This document shows positions 33,620 to 45,200 of a DNA stretch of 64,000 bases, piece by piece. A program made the translations under genes and the position numbers. The DNA lies in NCBI RefSeq assembly GCF_023898315.1, contig NC_064617.1:620425000-620488999 (forward strand), written 5' to 3'. This stretch comes from Schistocerca nitens (Eukaryota; Arthropoda; Insecta; Orthoptera; Acrididae). Positions within the stretch are counted from its first letter, which is position 1; every line of letters begins with the position of its first letter. Under the pieces are notes generated by a model, which was not told the origin of the DNA, did no database searches, and worked only from the letters and a program-made list of their open reading frames with translations.

Positions 33620-34075
33620 TAGACTAGACTGGACTTGTGGTATGTTGTGGAAGGCGACAGGCGAATCTGAGTTACCACCCTGACGGCAGTCACTGTAAAT
33701 AGTAAACCTTCCACTTTTCTAACTGTTTCTTGCATCTGCTAAACAGATTTTGTCGTTTAACTATGTTTGTCATTGATAGCCTGCATTAGGGGTTATGACA
33801 TTTATTAGAATCTAAATGAACCTTAATGCTGAAATAGTGTTAATTCAATGGTGGCCCCATCATTATTTTATCAGTAGTTGATGAGTGATTAACATACACA
33901 GATGAGATTGATTTTTTACAAACGTTATGGCACAAGCTTACTGAATGAAAATTGGACAAAGATACATGTTGAGGGTGATGACACAAATTAACACGATACA
34001 ATGGTAGCACAAACATGCAAGGACCAGTTGACAACGCAATGGGCAGCAGGTTTGCAAAGACTAAGGTTTATCTAA
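33620..34075. other. anonymous DNA
   Basis: Between the Helitron and the Penelope-like element; nothing recognised. Confidence 0.4.
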
Positions 34076-34299
34076 CTGAACTATATTACTCTATTAATAA
34101 AACATTCTCGGGTTTCAAGCCGCGTCATGAGCTTTCGGCAGAGATCTCCTCTGCCATTGTCAAGTGGATGACTGTCGTGTGATTGTCATTGCCGTGCTTA
34201 TATAGCCGCGCCGTCACTGACGCTCAGTCCCGCACTATATATGGTAATGTATTGGCCGCGCGACCGCCGGGCCCGCTTCAACTCCCTCAACAGCGGATC

Positions 34300-34501
34300 A
34301 AAAATTGTTCAAATGGCTCTGAGCACTATGGGACTTAACTGCTGAGGTCATCAGTCCCCTAGAACTTAGAACAACTTAAACCTAACTAACCTAAGGACAT
34401 CACACACATCCATGCCCGAGGCAGGATTCGAACCTGCGACCGTAGCGGTCGCACGGTTGCAGACTGTAGCGCCTAGAACCGCTCGGCCACCCTGGCCGGC
34501 T
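34300..34501 (-). repeat. tRNA-derived SINE in the PLE
   Basis: Common family, minus orientation. Imperfect 11-bp TSD: AACAGCGGATC (34289-34299) and AACACCGAATC (34502-34512). The second PLE copy at 38098-38108 shows the uninterrupted site. Confidence 0.93.
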
Positions 34502-34840
34502 AACACCGAATCCCACGCTGTACTCAGCTGTAATCCACCGTTTCTGTTGAAGGTGTTGTCAGAAATTCTAATTTCTATGGCCTCGTTCATAACGCTATCC
34601 TAGAAGCCATTAGTCCGTTTAATAATAGACGTCTCATCGAATGCATTTCGGTGTCCGTTTTCCATAGCATGTTCTGCTACAGCTGACTTTTCGGGATAGC
34701 GCAGACGGTAAAACGTTTCATGTTCTATGCGGCGCTGTTCAATAGTGCGAACAGTCTGGCCCACATACAACTACCCACATCCACGTGGTATCTTATAAAT
34801 TCCTGGCATTCTGAGGCCTACATCATCTTTCACAGATTTC

Positions 34841-35042
34841 TTGTCCGCAGCTCGTGGTCGTGCGGTAGCGTTCTCGCTTCCCACGCCCGGGTTCCCGGGT
34901 TCGATTCCCGGCGGGGCCAGGGATTGTCTCTGCCTCGTGATGACTGGGTGTTGTGTGATGTCCTTAGGTTAGTTATGTTTAAGTAGTTCTAAGTTCTAGG
35001 GGACTGATAACCATAGATGTTAAGTCTCATAGTGCTCAGAGC
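34841..35042 (+). repeat. mosaic SINE: different tRNA head on the common tail
   Basis: The head is GTGGTCGTGCGGTAGCG with B-box GGGTTCGATTCCCGG, unlike the common family. After GATGTCCTTAGGTTAG the body and tail are those of the common family. 10-bp TSD CACAGATTTC at 34831-34840 and 35043-35052, inside PLE sequence just upstream of GIY-YIG. Confidence 0.9.
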
Positions 35043-37035
35043 CACAGATTTCATTAGTTGGCAGATCTTTGCCGGAAACCTGAAGATTGTATCTATTTTG
35101 TGCCTCTTCAGGTGCAGACTAATCTTCCCTGTTGTCAAGCCACAAAACGGTAAGAATACAACCTGCTTGTGTCTTCTTCAGAGGTCTTCTTTCTTTGAGG
35201 CTTGGATGACACTGCTTGTGGGATCAGTTTGTTGTTGTAACCGTTTTCCTTAAAAACTTTGCCTAAGTGACTCAATTCTCTCGGCAGGTTTTCAGTGTCT
35301 GAGACGGTTTCAGCTCTATGTACTAAGGTCCTCAGAACTGACTGTTTCTGTGCTAGGTGATGGAAGCTGTTGGCGTGCAGATATCGATCCGTGTGGGTGG
35401 GCTTCCGGTAAACGCTATGACCTAGAGACCCATTGGGTTTACGGCGGACAAGCACGTCCAAGGGAACCCTCCTCCTCTACTTCCATTGTGAAGTTGATGT
35501 GGTCGTGGATGCTGTTGAGGTGCTCCAGGAACTCTGCTAATTTTTCTTCTCCATGTGGCCAAATGACGAAGGTATCGTCGACGTAGCGATAAGAACGGAT
35601 CGGCTTTGTAGGAGCCGTATCCAAGGCGATGTCTTCGAAATGCTCCATAAATAGGTTGGATACTACTGCAGCTAATGAATTTCCCATCGCCACGCCGTTA
35701 GTTTGGTTAGAATATTCTCCATCATGTAAGAAATATGATGACGTCAGAGTGTGCTTCAATAAATCCACGATGGTGTCGTCAAAGAGCTAGAACAGCAAGT
35801 CAATAGAGTCTGTGATGGGGACACACGTGAGTACAGAAACCACATGGAATCTGACCATAATATCCCCTTCAGCAAGTCGCAGACCTTTAATCCGATTGAT
35901 GAAGTCCGCCGTATTCTTTATATGGCGTCCACAGTGTCCAACGTACGTAGAGAAAAGGCTGGCCAGAGTTTATAGGTCGGCGATTAGATGGTACTCACTA
36001 TCGGCCACAGCGGTGTGTCCTTCTTATTCAACTTCAGCAGACCATAGAACGTGGACGGTCTTGGTGCCTTGGGGAGGAGGTTCTTAATAGTATTCTCTTC
36101 CAGCGACGACCGTTTGAGAAGCTCTGAAGCCTCCCTCACTATTCTGGATGTTGGATCCCGAGGTAAGTCCTCCAACATCCGTCTGATTTCTGCGTCATAG
36201 TCGGCTCGTTGCATTAAGACGGCAGCATTGCCCTTGTCAGCTGGTAGGACGACGGTGAGAGGATCATTCCGGAGAGCACGGAGGCCACTGCGTTCAGCTC
36301 TAGTCATGTTTGAAGCTGGCGGTTTGGATTAAAAAAAATACAGCTCGTTTCTCTACGAATTTCCTCAACCACATCACTTGGAAACTTACGAACTGCTTGC
36401 TCAACACCACTCAATATGTCGGCGAAGGGGATGTTTTGGGCGAAGGAGCAAAGTAAGTCCTTTCTTAAGTGTTGAGATAGCACCTGCGTCGATGTTTCTT
36501 GCTTTCATGTTGATCACAGCACGTTCCATAACTTTATGTTCTGCTCCATGTTGTTGCAGCGAAAGCCTACTGAATTTCCCTTTCTGCTTCTCTGCTGTTC
36601 TCTGTCTCGATGATGTTTGCTGTGCAACTGTTGCTGCGCCGATCCAGTCCCAATCCGAAGTTTAAAGTGACCTTGTCAGTTGCAGGTGAACGGCCAGAAG
36701 CTCATGACCGTTTGTATCCAGCTGTTTTCTGATGGAATATATCCTCTCCCGCAGCAGGGCCAAGCTAGCACGGCGAAAAATCCTTCTGGCTGCCGCAGTG
36801 TCGATGTGATGGTTAACGATGGCATAACGTGGAACCGTCTTCTCATCACGGCAGCGTACTAGGAAGGCGAACGACCGTAGTAAATTACCCTTCGTAACGC
36901 GCAGCTTTCCCAGGCGTTTGATGCTGCGCCACGTCTTCTCCCCATAGAGGAACGTTATGTACGAATGCATGCTTTCGTGGCGATATCCGTTAATAAAACA
37001 TTCTCGGGTTTGAAGCCGCGTCAAATGGTTTACTG

Positions 37036-37081
37036 CCCACGAGCTTTCAGCAGAGATCTCCTCTGCTATTATCAAGTGGAT
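37036..37081 (-). ncRNA. PLE hammerhead-like motif, sense copy
   Basis: Minus strand: helix I strand TCCAC, box 1 TTGATAA (two changes from CUGANGA), extra T, helix II AGCAGAG/CTCTGCT, box 2 GAAA, minimal palindromic helix III AGCT, cleavage base C, helix I strand GTGGG. The helix I and II pairing is intact while box 1 is mutated. PLEs are known to carry type-I hammerheads with short helix III. Confidence 0.6.
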
Positions 37082-37163
37082 GACTGTCGTGTAATTGTCA
37101 TTGCCGTGCTTATATAGCCGCGCCGTCGCTCGTGACGTCAGTGGTGCTCGGTCCCGCACTATA

Positions 37164-38046
37164 TAGGGTGTTACAAAAAGGTACGGCCAAACTTTCAGGA
37201 AACATTCCTCACACACAAAGAAAGAAAATATGTTATGTGGACATGTGTCTGGAAACGCTTACTTTCCATGTTAGAGCTCATTTTATTACTTCTCTTCGAA
37301 TCACATTAATCATGGAATGGAAACACACAGCAACAGAACGTACCAGCGTGACTTCAAACACTTTGTTACAGGAAATGTTCAAAATGTCTTCCGTTAGCGA
37401 GGATACATGCATCCACCCTCCGTCGCATGGAATCCCTGATGCGCTGATGTATCACAGTCGCCCACAATACGAGCACGAAGAGTCTCTACATTTGGTACCG
37501 GGGTAGCGTAGACAAGAGCTTTCAAATGCCCCCATAAATGAAAGTCAAGAGGGTTGAGGTCAGGAGAGCGTGGAGCCCATGGAATTGGTCCGCCTCTACC
37601 AATCCATCGGTCACCGAATCTGTTGTTGAGAAGCGTACGAACACTTCGACTGAAATGTGCAGGAGCTCCAACGTGCATGAACCACATGTTGTGTCGTACT
37701 TGTAAAGGCACATGTTCTAGTAGCACAGGTAGAGTATCCCGTATGAAAGCATGATAACGTGCTCCATTGAGCGTAGGTGGAAGAACATGGGGCCCAATCA
37801 AGACATCACCAACAATGCCTGCCCAAACGTTCACATGTCAACACAAGCACCGAAGTCAACATTTCATTCCTTCAATTGGTCCAACTGGCGCTGATCGAGG
37901 AAGTACAGTACATACTGACGAAACTAAAATTAGCTCTAACACGGCAATTAAGCGTATCCGGACACATGTCCACATAACATCTTTTTTTAATTTGTGTGTG
38001 AGGAATGTTTACTGAAAGTTTGGCCGTACCTTTTTGTAACACCCTG
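37164..38046 (-). mobile_element. internally deleted DD41D-type mariner
   Basis: 883-bp DNA transposon with imperfect terminal inverted repeats of about 95 bp (AGGGTGTTACAAAAAGGTAC at the left, its complement at the right) and TA duplications at 37162-37163 and 38047-38048. It sits in the PLE terminal region; the other PLE end copy (around 34225) shows the empty site. It lacks the N-terminal part of the transposase, so it is a deletion derivative. Confidence 0.92.
37394..37834 (-). pseudogene. mariner transposase catalytic fragment
   Basis: 146-codon open block. Motifs: VWAGIVGDVLIGPHVLPP (residues 3-20), HVGAPAHFS (54-62; the family has HDGAPAH, so the second catalytic Asp is Val at residue 55), WIGRGGPIPWAPRSPDLNPL (77-96) and the third acidic residue D97 in LDFHLWG. 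The 41-residue gap between position 55 and D97 fits DD41D spacing. The N-terminal helix-turn-helix part is missing. Confidence 0.85.
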
Positions 38047-38383
38047 TATACATGGTAATGTTAGGCCGCCCGACCGCCAGGCCCGCTTCAACTCCCTCAA
38101 CACCGGATCCCACGCTGTACTCAGCTGCAATCCACCGTCTCTATTAAATGTGGTGTCAGAAATGCTAATCTCTATGGCCTCGTTTATCAGACTGTCCCAG
38201 AAGCCATTAGTCCATTTAATAATAGACGTCTCATCGAATGCAATTCGGTGTCCGTTTTCCAGAGCGTGGTCTGCTACAGCTGACTTACGGGATAGAGCAG
38301 ACGGTAACACGTTTCATGTTCTATGCGGCGCTGTTCAATAGTGAATAGTGCTAACAGTCTGGCCGACAACCTCACGATAGTCA

Positions 38384-38428
38384 TCCACTTGACAATGGCA
38401 GAGGAGATCTCTGCCGAAAGCTCGTGGG
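38384..38428 (+). ncRNA. PLE hammerhead-like motif, inverted copy
   Basis: Plus strand: helix I TCCAC (38384-38388), box 1 TTGACAA (38389-38395), extra T, helix II GGCAGAG/CTCTGCC (38397-38403 with 38409-38415), box 2 GAAA (38416-38419), helix III AGCT, predicted cleavage after C38423, helix I GTGGG (38424-38428). It lies head-to-head with the copy at 37036-37081. Confidence 0.6.
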
Positions 38429-38529
38429 CAGTAAACCACTTGACGCGGCTTGAAACCCGAGAATATTTTATTAACGAATATCGCCGCTAAAGCAAGCATT
38501 CGTAAATATTTTACTGTGGTTCCAAACAT

Positions 38530-39392
38530 GGATAACGCAGTATGAAATTAACACTGAATGCACCTTGATGTGTTTATTCTACACAGAATGTATACTATTT
38601 TGGTGCATTGAGAACAAGTGCCGAGACTGTGATATTGTTTGCCCTAACGAGCTGGAGCAGCAGTCCAATACCAAGTTCTTGATGTGCGGTGCTGCCTCAG
38701 GTATCGGTCGTGGTTCAATCGTCTGCAGAGCAGCGATGTGCGGTACCTGTAATTCCCTATCGCGCACGAAATGTACAAAGTCGCAGCTAGCTGTCTGTTA
38801 GATGGATCGCAATCACACTCTAACATAACCCTGAAATCTCGTCAGAGTTTAGTGTATGACACTCCCGATCGCCGGCCATACCATGGAGCAATTTGACTCA
38901 TTTACATGGCAATGTGCACAAGGAGATATAACGGCAAAGCAGCAGACCTCTCAGGAATAATATTGCGCTCGACTCAGTGAGTTGCCCGAGATGCCTCAGG
39001 TCTAAACTATTGGTTCACCTAAGCCGTCACCACAGGATTCCCAGTCAAGACCAGTACTAGTGCAGAATCATGCTGAGGACAAGTGTCCCAAATGCATCCC
39101 ACTTATTCATACAGTCCTTCCTCTCAAGACACTCCTTTGGGTACAGAGTCGCTGACACGCTGTCATATACTTCTGTGCAGAAGAAGATGTTCTAGATGGC
39201 AGTGTTTTAAGTGTTGCCCTCCTTGCCATAGCCATTAACAGCATAACGTCCCCGGTAAAGAGTCCTGTCTAAAGCTCCTAATTTGTGATAGATTTGGCGC
39301 CTTTTCCTCTTCCTCCCATACCACAGCAGCGAGTTTTCAGTTGTAGGCTGTAGAGATTGGTTTTACATTTTCTGCAGAAAAGCGTTTCTATA
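38530..39392. other. anonymous DNA
   Basis: No recognised feature. Overlapping short frames at 38565-38826 are unsupported. Confidence 0.45.
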
Positions 39393-39407
39393 TTCATTTT
39401 AATGGTT

Positions 39408-40545
39408 GCTACTCACCATATTGCAGAGATGCTGAGTCGCAGATACGTACAACCAAAAGACTCTCACAAGTACAGCTTCCGGCTGTTAAGGCCTTTGTCA
39501 ACAAAAGACAACACACACACACAGTCACACAAATGCAACTGACTGACACGACTGCAGTCTCGGCAACTGAAACTAAACTGTCAGCAGCAGCACAGTGCAT
39601 GGTAGGAGTGTTGACTGGGTGGGGCTAAGGGGAATGTTGGGGAAGGGAGGGGGAGGGATAGTATGGTAGGGGTGGCAGAGAGTGAAGTGCTGCAGATTAG
39701 ACGATGGGCAGGGGAGAGGTGGGGAGGGGGGCTAACTAGAAGAAAAGGAGAGAAATAAATATACTGGGTGTGGTGGTGGAATGACGGCTATATAGTGCTG
39801 GAATGGGGACAGGGAAGGTGCTGGATGGGTGAGGACAGTGAGTAACGAAGGTTGAGGCCAGGAGTGTTAAGGGAACATAGGATATATTGCAGGGAAAGTT
39901 CCCAGCCGCGCATTTCAGAAGAGTCAATGTTGGTGGGAAGGATCCATATGGTACAGGCTGCGAAGCAGTCACTGACATGAAGGATATCATGTTTGACGGC
40001 GTGTTCAGCAACAAGGTGGTCCACTTGTTTCTTGGCCACAGTTTGTCAGTGGCCGTTCATGCAGACAGACAGATTATTGGTTGTCATGCCCACATGGAAT
40101 ACAGCCCAGTGGTTGAAGCTTAGTTTGTGAACCACATGACTGGTTTCACAGGTAGCCCTGCCCTTGATGGGACAGATGATGTTAGTGACTGGACTGGACT
40201 AGGTGGTGGTGGGAGGATGTTTGGGACATGCCTTGCATCTAGGTCTATTACAGGGGCATGAGCCATAAGGTAAGGGATAGGGAGCAGACGTCGTGTAAGG
40301 ATGGACGAGTATATTGTGTAGGCTCGCTGGACGGCGGAATACAACTGTGGTAAGGGTAGGAAGGACAGTAGGCAGGGCATTTCTCATTTCAGGGCGTGGC
40401 GAGAAGTAATCGAAACCCTGCCGAAGAATGTAATTCAGTTGCTCCAGTTGCTGTGCCTATCTGTGACTCAGCATCTCCACTATATGGTGAGCAGCAACTT
40501 CCCTTCTCATAATATTGTTACACTCCATCTTGGGTCTTCCATTGT
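39408..40545. repeat. 1.14-kb retroposon-like repeat with 15-bp TSD
   Basis: Flanked by a perfect 15-bp direct repeat, TTCATTTTAATGGTT (39393-39407 and 40546-40560). Near its two ends it carries an inverted repeat: CTCACCATATTGCAGAGATG at 39411 and the complement at about 40470-40490. The interior has a (CA)n tract and a G-rich segment (39600-39740). The minus-strand frame at 39788-40039 (AKKQVDHLVAEH onward) is unassigned. I recall this as a dispersed locust repeat; its class is unclear. Confidence 0.7.
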
Positions 40546-40560
40546 TTCATTTTAATGGTT

Positions 40561-41144
40561 GTCACCATCTTTTAATTTACCTAAATTGAATGTGTTGGAC
40601 ATCATTCTTCCTTTTAAAGATCCTGTGAGGTTTCTGGGCGTAATTTTTGACTCCAAACTGTCAGCAACCTGATGTCACTGGGGTCGAGAAGTCATGTTGG
40701 ATGACATTAAAAGAAGGTACGATCCCCCCCCCCCAAATTGAAAACGTCCTCCACAGATGGGGCAAAAGGTTCGATTTTGATGTGAAATCCATTCGACTAC
40801 GGCGTAACAGCTTGAAATATTTTATTAGTTTTGTTATGAGTTATGCCAGGGGTAGTCTACTTTTTTTATCTCCAATTCCCTGTTAGTAGTTCAGTTTTCC
40901 AACCACCCATCAGTTTCACAGTAATTTTGATTTATAAGGTAAGGAAATTACGTTACATAACATTATGAATAAAGCAGAGCTGCAGGATCTTGAAACATAT
41001 AATAATAATTACTTATCAAATACTTCATAACAAAATTTTATGAAAATGAAAAGAAAGTATCTAAACCGCAACTGCTTACCGCCTGCCATGAAAGCTGGAA
41101 CGCCTACTAGTTGGTGTTGGAGATCAACTTGACCACCAAATTGT
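40561..41144. other. anonymous DNA
   Basis: Nothing recognised; short C run at 40725-40734. Confidence 0.4.
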
Positions 41145-41252
41145 TAAGCGTTAGCCGTTTGGCCTTGGCCGCTATGTGTTAGCTGTTAGACGTTAGTCTT
41201 TAGGCATTAGGCTTTTAGTATTAGGCGTTGTGTTAGGTGTTAGGTTTTAGGT
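41145..41252 (+). repeat. degenerate TTAG-containing heptamer repeat
   Basis: About ten nearly phased units of the type NNNTTAG (GCGTTAG, CTGTTAG, ACGTTAG, TCTTTAG, GCATTAG, GTGTTAG and others), some giving TTAGG. It resembles a degraded heptamer array; similarity to the insect telomere unit TTAGG may be chance. Confidence 0.6.
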
Positions 41253-41429
41253 GACGCTCCATGGAAACCCAGGGGGAATGCTGTGTACTTATAGGGACGG
41301 ATGGACACCAAGGAGGGGAATGGCTGGACTCTCTTAAGACTACTCTCTTCTGTCCAGTCGAATTGGGAGACTTGTTAACCACTGAAGTGCTCATACGCAA
41401 CTGGATCGATTTACTGCACATGTGTTGCA

Positions 41430-42440
41430 TCATTTTAATGCTACCCCATGACGGGTTGGAGGTAGGAAAACGGGAGGAGGAAGTGCACATAGAAAATAAT
41501 ATGATTTCACACCATTTTTATTCGTCATTTATGTAATACAATGACTAGTTCGAGATAGGAAGGAGAGAGTTTGTGGGATATGCTGGACAACTGATTTGTT
41601 CCCGTCTTCATGGATTTTGAATACTGGACATGAGACTGGAGATTGGGAAGGGGTGAGGTGGAATTGAAGGAGGTGATTTGATGTGTACATCGGAAATTGT
41701 GTAATTTTCCACAATTTTTACAAATCGTTTAATTAATTAATTAGTGGTAACTTCCTTTGGGACCAAACTGCTGAGATCATCGGTCCCTAGGATTACACAC
41801 TACTTAATCTAATTTCAAATAATTTACGGTAAGGACAACACACACCCATGCCCGAGGGAGGACTCGAACCTCCGACGGGGGGAACCACGTGAAACGTGGC
41901 AAGGCGACCCCTACCGCACGGCTACCCCACGCGGTGCACGTCGTTTAAATGCTATGCTCTGACTGGTCGGTGAGAGAGGGAGGAGAGGGGTAGGATCATG
42001 TCACAAATAATATAATTTCATATAATTTTAACACATCATTTAAATAATTCACTATGATTATTTGGAAACAGGAGGAGGGGATGTGGGTCACAATGGATAA
42101 ATTGTTTGTTGCCATCATCTTGAATTTTTAATACTGTGCTGTGATTAGCTGGAGGTAAGGAGGGGAGATGCGAAAGGACGGGATGGGGAAGGAGGAGAGG
42201 ATATTTAGATTTCCACTAACACAGCTGCACTGTTTCCTTCGTCTTCGATTTTTCATATTGTGCTATGATTTGCTGGAGATAAGGAGTAGTTTGATATGAT
42301 TGGATGGAGATTGGGGAAGGGAGGGCACGACTTTTAATTTACCACTTACACAATAGTAATTATTGCAACATCTTTTATTTTTAATATTGCATTATAATGG
42401 ACTGGTAGATAAAGAATGGAGAAGGGAAAGGGAAACAAAT
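41430..42440 (+). repeat. divergent tandem array, about 125-bp unit
   Basis: A landmark of the form AATACTGTGCTGTGATTAGC, then TGGAGGTAAGGAGGGG, recurs at about 41434, 41622, 41948, 42132, 42257 and 42382 with heavy divergence. The last three are spaced about 125 bp. Each is followed by G-rich GGGGAAGG-like text. It is interrupted by a SINE at 41733-41940. Confidence 0.6.
41733..41940 (-). repeat. tRNA-derived SINE, fourth family
   Basis: Minus orientation: the tRNA-like head is at right (complement of GGACTCGAACCTCCGACGG and a CGCACGGCTACCCC acceptor/A-box region) and the body shares ACACACCCATGCCCGAGG-like text with other locust SINEs. Possible 8-bp TSD TCGTTTAA at 41725-41732 and 41941-41948. 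Confidence 0.8.
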
Positions 42441-45195
42441 GTTGCTTCGCACTGCTAAGAGTGATGAATTCACTGATAACAGCAATAACACTGATTACGC
42501 CACTGATATGGACACGAATGTCATTGAGCCAGAGTCGCTAATGTCAACAAACTGAACCAAAGTCGTCATACTGTTACTACTGTGGCTATATGCTGTATTT
42601 TTTCAGGTTATTTAATTCACAGTCACGTATCTCAATCACCATTATCAAGGATAAATTAGTTTTAAATATGAGGAGCCACTGAGCACAGATTTGTGGAGTT
42701 TGTGGTGGTACTGTGGGGCTATGACGTGTTCTGGGTTAACTGTTTTGACAGGCGAATAAATACAGTCGTGGAACGGCTTCTTGTCGTGAGTACATCATCT
42801 CTAATTGTTAGTGTGTTGTTCCTGTGGATGATACAGGAATGTGGAGGTATTCTTCTCCTGACCAACACCTGAATGAGACGGGTAATGACCGATTAGTAGA
42901 GCATTTAGCAGAATGCATATCGGCAACCATTAGTACACAGAGGCAATCCATGTGTGTTATTGGTGTCAGGTGATACAATAAATGTGTTGGATTAAATTCA
43001 GAAATATAGTATTAGCCCAATTTAACTTGACAAAGGGTCTCGCCAATTACATAAGAGAAGAAGAAACGGAGAAGTCAACTTGTTGCATTACAGAAGCAGG
43101 GTGTAAACAGTAATGAGTTGTTTCTTGTTTTCGGAGATGCGAATAGGAAATAGGTTTAATTTCACTTTGTGAATAACATTCAACGACAGGGATAAAAAAT
43201 CCTAAAATTAGTGGTTAGGTATTAGTTGGCTATTCATGTAAATCCAGTGTGGATAAATGAAGAGCCTCACATTCATGAAGTATAAACATAAATTCAAAAA
43301 TACAGAAACACGTAAATTGTGTATATAGCATGATACTTGAAGGTGGGTGTCTAAGTCAAAAATTTTTTTTTTAATTTATTAGTAGAGATCTGTCTGGGGG
43401 GACTCATGTATGTGGTGCATAAATGATTTTTCCCTTGCGCTGTAGTCCGTTGGTAAGAGAATAAATAAGTGCGATAGTATTTATTTTAAATAGTAACCAC
43501 CATCTTCTTCTCATTCACCCCATATCCCAGAGTAGTTCCCGCAAGAATGAATGTATTTGTGTTTGTGCATTCAAGACAATATTTGAAGAAACAGACTGTC
43601 TTGTAATAAATTTTTCGTAATGCGGGTCCACACTCATAATATATTTCTTTAAAGTCAGTACCACCATTAGACTGTTGTTTATTTACAGTGTTACATTTAC
43701 ACTTACACGGCATGATTTTGGCTACATAGTGCCATTATCAAGTGTTTTAAGGCGTATACATTGCCTAAGATTGCATACTGTCGTATTAAAATACACTATT
43801 AGACGCATTGTCTAAGAGTTTCTTTGTTTCATCACTGAGTATACCATCTTGAGTCAAGATGGTTATTTTTCGCGTGTCTCGCGCACCTCCGCCATCCGCC
43901 GGTATAGTAATTTTCTTATATAGTGCTTATCTGCGGAGTGTAATTCTATTTTGGGTTGTAAATCATAAAGCTTCTTTCGAGAAAGAATTCTTAGCGCTTT
44001 TATTCTACTGCTATAGTTATTATTTCGTTTAATGTCTTTGCTAATTTTCAATGTGGTACAGTTGTATCATTATAAATTAGTATGTTTCTTAGTAGTCAAT
44101 GCAACCGGGGATGTTTTGCCAATAGATGTTAAATAAATCTAACTTAATGTGTTTTGTTAAAACAAAGAGAGTGTTCACAACAAAAATAAAATTAAATTTC
44201 CCTTTGGCCCTAACCTTCCTATCAAAGATAGCCTGACGTGGGTAGCGCGTACCACAGTGTATATAACTATTTTCAAATATCATGAAAGTTACTAATTTAT
44301 TAAATATGGTGGGAAAGTGTTGACTTCGACTTACGCCACTCCGTAGCACGACCTCTTGCTTTGGTGGGATTCTGTATTGGTGGAGGAAACTTTATTTTTT
44401 TTCAGTCATTATGTTAAATGTGTCTGTTTTAATATTAATGCACAATTATTCTTCCTTTTTAGCATAGATTCCCCACTACGAGATCAACTGTGTTGGTGCT
44501 CCCTTGGAGCTTCATTAAGCCTGGCTTCTATAAATGAGGAACTACATAAGGTTTTGTTAATCCAGCGATAGGTCATGTATTTCACGTGGGTTGTCAGTCT
44601 TTGTACTAAATTCATAGTAAATTCTCACTCTTAATCACGGTTTGGTTTCAAATGTTTCCAATCACCAAGTGTTTGCACATTCTCTAAAAGTTCCCCCCAA
44701 AAGCTTTAGATTTCAAGTCATTTCCTAATCAGATTTTATGCATCGTGAGTGTCTGTGAGAAGTGCGTTTCATCATCATGCAGCCTCATCATATTACGCAG
44801 TTTGATTTTAGGATTTGCTAATTATCTGAAAAGCATACCATAAGATCGACATTGCCATCGTACTGGCTAACACTGAGACGAAAGTTATATCATTTACTCG
44901 CTTCCTCATTTTGGTATCCCAGAACGGGTATCAAAGACCATAATAAACGACATCTTCTGTCACTACTTTAGCACAGTTGTCGACAATCCTTCGGTGTTAT
45001 GTGTGTTTTGTACAACGAGGCCCCAATTTTAAAAAAAGGTTTTATTGACTGGAGTATTAGCTTTGCACTTACTGGCTTCTATCAAAGATATGTAATACCA
45101 TTATTACACAGTTAATGTTTAACAATACAATGTTTGTTATATTTATTGTATACATGTCCCCACTCTTTTTCTGACAGAAAGAAGGAGGAGGAGGG
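42441..45195. other. anonymous AT-rich DNA
   Basis: No gene or transposon domain recognised. A hammerhead-like but incomplete motif near 43690-43750 was considered and rejected. Short frames (43486, 43863, 44089, 44356) are unsupported. Confidence 0.45.
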
Positions 45196-45200
45196 GGAGC

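Larger units (their letters stand above)
34530..37110 (-). pseudogene. Penelope-like RT/GIY-YIG polyprotein, broken
   Basis: N-terminal part 36662-37110: SFAFLVRCRDEKTVPRYAIV. Then TLKKGLTLLLRPKHP near 36450, and VVLPADKGNAAVLMQRADYD with FYGLLKLNKKDTPLWPIVS (35984-36307). RT core 35439-35768: NQTNGVAMGNSL, then SYRYVDDTFVIW, with catalytic YVDD at about 35574-35585. Then DVLVRRKPNGSLGHSVYRKP and TDRYLHANSFHHLAQKQS (35135-35461). The GIY-YIG endonuclease at about 34560-34800 reads PGIYKIPRGCG, a stop, LYVGQTVRTIEQRRIEHE, then ENGHR. Frameshifts and stops make it dead, but both catalytic signatures are legible. Confidence 0.9.
34080..38515 (-). mobile_element. Penelope-like element with duplicated and inverted ends
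   Basis: A retroelement with RT and GIY-YIG endonuclease, transcribed right to left. A terminal block (AATAAAACATTCTCGGGTTT onward) occurs at about 34090 and 36988 in the same orientation and at about 38365-38475 inverted. Upstream of the ORF, 38049-38360 is a second, truncated GIY-YIG 3' segment, as in the tandem pseudo-LTR structure known for PLEs. Insertions inside: SINEs at 34300-34501 and 34841-35042 and a mariner at 37164-38046. The right inverted tip is homologous to about 36945-37100 and extends to about 38513. Confidence 0.88.

Noticed and set aside
43690-43750. Possible minus-strand hammerhead (TTGATAA, GGC/GCC stem, AAAA)
   Set aside because: Box 2 lacks the G, box 1 has two changes, and helices I and III cannot be placed at the right distances.
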